DNA from: Cyathus striatus
Taxonomy: Eukaryota; Basidiomycota; Agaricomycetes; Agaricales; Nidulariaceae
Assembly: GCA_025738555.1 (NCBI GenBank)
Contig: JAOVFP010000009.1
Span: 1,302,001-1,366,000, forward strand
Direction: 5' to 3'
DNA length: 64,000 bases
Positions within the stretch are counted from its first letter, which is position 1, and every line of letters begins with the position of its first letter. A program made the translations under genes and the position numbers. The notes under the pieces were generated by a model that saw only the letters and a program-made list of their open reading frames with translations, did no database searches and was not told where the DNA came from. Positions 60,948 through 64,000 of the stretch are shown piece after piece.

Positions 60948-62150
60948 TTACATTACATAGCAGCGTAAAGAAAAGAAAATCGAGACTTTGGATATGACAC
61001 AATCAGAAAAGGGATTCGATGACCGAAGCTTGTTCACGAAATCACAACACGCTTGGAAACCCTTACTTTTATTTGACCTGGAATGCGCTGGAACCGTTGT
61101 CTGGTTAGTATAACGGAGAACGGAGGATATAAAATAATTGAAACGTACACTAAGCTCGAAGCGGCAGATCTTATGTCCACTCTTTCCCACCGCAAGCTCG
61201 GCCTATCAATAATCGAGGTGTTCAGCATTTTCTACTACTTGTAACTGGAAATAAAATAACGTACTTTGTTTACTTTGTATAACCCATCATAGCGATACCT
61301 GCAACTGTGACCAATTATATATGAATAACACAATGTGACGGACTCAGGGCGCGGTAAACCTACCCTGCCGCGGGTGCATATTTGGAAGCGAGATTTGGGC
61401 CTCGTATAACTCGAACAGGCTTCCCCAGATCGCAGGATTTCTGATACACACGTCAGAAACAGATGTTAAGATAAGGTATGAAAATAATACCTTCAGAGCC
61501 GCATTATGGCGATTTACAAATGTTTGATCCTTAACTAGCGGCCCAGTCTGCAGCAATTTAAATAATAACCCGCAAGTTAGATAAGGATGATGTGTGTACA
61601 TACATCATACTTGGAGCCTTCAGGTCGTCCTCCTGAATAATTACTTCTATTAATCATGCAGTCTTATTGTTGGTGTTAAAAGATGATGTACCTGACCCTG
61701 TGTAGATGCTAACCATGGATGAGAGCCTTCTCTAGCGAAGAAAAAAATAGTGAACATACAGAGTGCTGCCATTATCGCAATCATCCTCGTAACCGCCCGA
61801 AACGACAATTGAAAATGCACCAAGATAGGCGGCGCCAGATATCCCAGCTTGCAAACTTGTGTGAACGTTGGCATCGTAACACGTCTTCCTGATTTAGCAA
61901 TGGTTCAACATTCATACTGTATTAGTGAGACTAACAAAAAGCAAGTAAGTAGCTAACGCACCTGTTCTCAAATATACTACCGGGAGGATATCCTCTTATC
62001 TCACCAAAGCGAGGGTCGTGCTCTAGTGCTGTATATTCTGGATTGTAGACGGAAGGATCATTCGCAAGCTCACGACGACTAAAAAGTCAAGTAAAAAGCT
62101 ATATAACTAGACTGGACAACTGAATATGCTTACAGTCTCTCAGTGGCCAT
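60948..62150 (-). CDS. SRA/YDG-domain protein (modified-cytosine reader type)
   Basis: Ten small exons join in frame to 231 residues. The protein runs HDPRFGEIRGYPPGSIFENR, then YDANVHTSLQAGISGAAYL, SIVVSGGYEDDCDNG, IYTGSGGRPEGSKYD, VKDQTFVNRHNAALKKSCD, GKPVRVIRGPN, SKYAPAAGYRYDGLYK and GKSGHKICRFEL. This is the full signature of the SRA (SET- and RING-associated, YDG) fold that flips out 5-methylcytosine or hydroxymethylcytosine, here without an obvious RING, PHD or SET partner. The start at 62,150 (MATERL, a 17-nt exon) is the nearest ATG in frame. The join after YDGLYK uses a roughly 70-nt intron and drops the usual VV-x-AW residues, and the last 50 residues are not conserved, so the 3' end is tentative. 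Probably nuclear. Confidence 0.8.
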
Positions 62151-63309
62151 ACTAAAAGTTGGTATAATAACTGTGCAGTGGTAGTAAGACGTTCAGTGGA
62201 TGATGGAAGTGAAAGTCGAAGTTCTAGAGTACTAATTGGGACAATGTTTAAAGTTGAACTTAGGCACCTTGGAAGTGCTAACAATAGATATGATGCCAAG
62301 TTTCAACAGGTTTCAACGGAACTTACCGAAACCGGCGTCTCCTGTGACTAAGTTGTTCATTTCTTATGTTGCGGATGTGCACAAATGTTAGTTTGTTGTA
62401 ACGATAAGATTCATAAGAATGAAAAAGTCTATAAGCCTTACCCCTGCTCATGAAATTTTGAAACACACACACGGGTTGCAATGTTGTCGAGTTGCCCCAA
62501 AGTTGCCTCTTACAATAATCCTAGTCACTCTGCAAGTCCTATACTACGACAGGTCGTGAGCTCTCAGCTCCCGGCATCGTCACTATGACTCAGGCTCAAG
62601 CTCAAGAGTCGATCTTAGTAATATTCGTTTCTCCCCACTGCACAGTGCACCAAAGCTCTTATATCTGTCATGCCTACATCCTGTCACTGTTACGGAAGAT
62701 GCAGTCGAGGTTACTCGAACAAATCACTCGCGTGCTGGCACCTGTTGGGCTCCCAGTGGATCCTGGTGGACGCGTCCATCTTCCTTGTCAAAGGTAAATC
62801 ACGAAGCATGATCGACCAGAGTCCAACTAAGAAACTGGAAGAGCTGGGGGATCAACATCAGGGTGGGCTAATGTACAGAATTCTGACTATTAATACTTAA
62901 TGGTATAGGCGTCCCTTTAATTGCACTGGCTTTTTTAGTGGTCATTAATGCCGCCCAGTTAGTAGGAATCTGTGTTAGCATCACTGTTTAACTTAAGATT
63001 TCTCGTGTATTCCCCGGTCTAGTGCGGGATGATGTATTGTAAACTTGACTATGTTCATACATTCGTAATCCTCGAGTATTGTGCAGTTCTGTAAGCTGAA
63101 GAGCGTTATATGGTTCAGACCAGAACAAGTCGGCATAGATCCATCATCCACGTATGCCGGTGCGTCGGGAATTACGAAGTAGCACTCACTTATTCAGATT
63201 CGGCTCTGTAATAACTGCGAGTTTTAATATGCAGTGATGGCGATAGCAAGTAAGTATAAAAAGCTTTCCACTGTTGGCCACAATGGGAGCAAAAGCCAAG
63301 TGCAGCACA
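62151..63309. other. Intergenic region, probable divergent promoters
   Basis: Lies between the SRA gene start and the GST gene start. A plus-strand frame at 62,585-62,797 and an overlapping one to 62,900 have no recognised domain and are not called. Confidence 0.4.
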
Positions 63310-64000
63310 ATGATTACCTTCTACGACATTCACACTACATCGCCTAATACCGCCTGGTCCCCTATAACCTGGAAAGTCCGGTACGTATACTTGCGTTCCC
63401 TCCTTATCTATACTTGTATTGATTCAAACCTCAAGTTTCATCCTCAACTACAAAAACCTACCCTACAAAACCGTATATGTCGAATTCCCAGACATAGAAG
63501 AAACATCTAAGAAACTGGGAATACAACCGACATCAACAAAGAAGGATGGATCACCGTACTACACTCTGCCAGCGATATACGATTCGAGCAACGATAAAGC
63601 ACTCGCTGACTCGCTTCGGATAGCGCAGTACCTCGATGCTACGTACCCCGACACGGCAGCAGTAGTGACGAAAGGCACGGAAGTGCTCAGTCTGGCATAT
63701 GTCGACATGTTCTATGGAAAGTTCGCCCCGCTCTATATGTGCCTCCTTAAACCTGTCGAGAAAATCGTAACACCTCGAAGCGCAGAGTACCTCTCACGAA
63801 GGTCATTCTTCGGGAAGACATGGGCCGAGTTGATGATGCTGACGAAGGAAGACGAAGAGGAAGGATTGAAGAAGGTAAAAGAGGCATTAGCAGGCATTGA
63901 TGGATGGTTTAAGAGCGCTGGTCAGGAAGGGAGCTTTATAATGGGGGAGAAACCTATGTTTGTAGATTTTGCGGTCGCGAGTATGTTCATGTTCATTCGG
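63310..64000 (+). CDS. Glutathione S-transferase-like protein (partial at right edge)
   Basis: Exon 1 (63,310-63,380) encodes MITFYDIHTTSP...NTAWSPITWKVR, and a 55-nt intron leads to exon 2 from 63,436: LNYKNLPYKTVYVEFPDIEE, GSPYYTLPAIYDSS and ALADSLRIAQYLDATYP. These are the thioredoxin-fold features of a GST N-terminal domain (the P of LPAI and the DS of ADSL bind glutathione). The helical C-terminal domain begins after this, with GSFIMGEKPMFVDFAVAS. The sequence resembles the basidiomycete GST group that includes UstS-like proteins. An upstream in-frame ATG at 63,274 exists, but MITFYDI is the usual start. The gene continues beyond the window. Confidence 0.82.

Noticed and set aside
62585..62900. 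Overlapping plus-strand frames with several Cys/His residues
   Set aside because: No recognised domain or splice chain; likely incidental in the promoter region between two divergent genes.

Overview
The window looks like nuclear DNA of a basidiomycete fungus, probably an agaricomycete. Protein-coding genes are cut by many 45-75 nt GT-AG introns. It carries a Plavaka-type transposon, a tandem family of DUF6533 membrane proteins, and orthologues of ordinary fungal genes (RCE1-type CAAX protease, SRA/YDG protein, glutathione S-transferase). All family names come from recalled motifs; no search was run.

Left part (1-20,910, minus strand): a tandem array of four paralogous three-domain adenylation-thiolation-thioesterase (A-T-TE) NRPS-like synthetase genes. 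Copy 1 runs off the left edge. Copy 2 (2,544-6,404) has a frame-breaking deletion in the TE domain. Copy 3 (7,976-11,866) is the only complete, apparently intact copy. Copy 4 (14,963-20,910) is a pseudogene: a 2,056-bp inverted-repeat element sits in one intron, and there are also a 1-nt deletion, a lost splice donor and a lost splice acceptor. All copies share a TATA-like box about 60-70 bp upstream of the start. A 2OG-Fe(II)-oxygenase-like gene that lacks the usual HxD iron ligands lies between copies 3 and 4.

Middle (21,771-32,203): a 10.4-kb Plavaka/CACTA-like transposon with matching CACT(G/A)CCAGAGGGTTGC ends. A 3.3-kb Tc1/mariner-like element (TA target, CAGTTGAGGACAGTCAAA ends) is nested inside it and splits its accessory gene. 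Both transposases carry several in-frame TGA codons where CGA is expected, and the region looks CpG-poor, as expected from decay of methylated cytosines.

Right part: a large mitochondrial-type protein in a single exon (33,613-36,213), RCE1 (38,528-39,953), then four tandem DUF6533 genes on the plus strand (40,741-52,639) with about 14 tiny exons each, including a conserved 10-nt exon. Small transposons lie within and between them: a 157-bp foldback MITE, a 549-bp near-perfect hairpin, and an 861-bp CACTA-like insertion in an intron. A low-complexity Ser/Pro-rich gene follows (53,112-56,560), then a repeat-rich intergenic stretch, an SRA/YDG-domain gene (60,948-62,150) and the start of a glutathione S-transferase gene that runs off the right edge (63,310-64,000).

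Overall the window shows two lineage-specific tandem gene expansions, one metabolic and one membrane-protein, that are being reshaped by transposons. No tRNA, rRNA or CRISPR was recognised.
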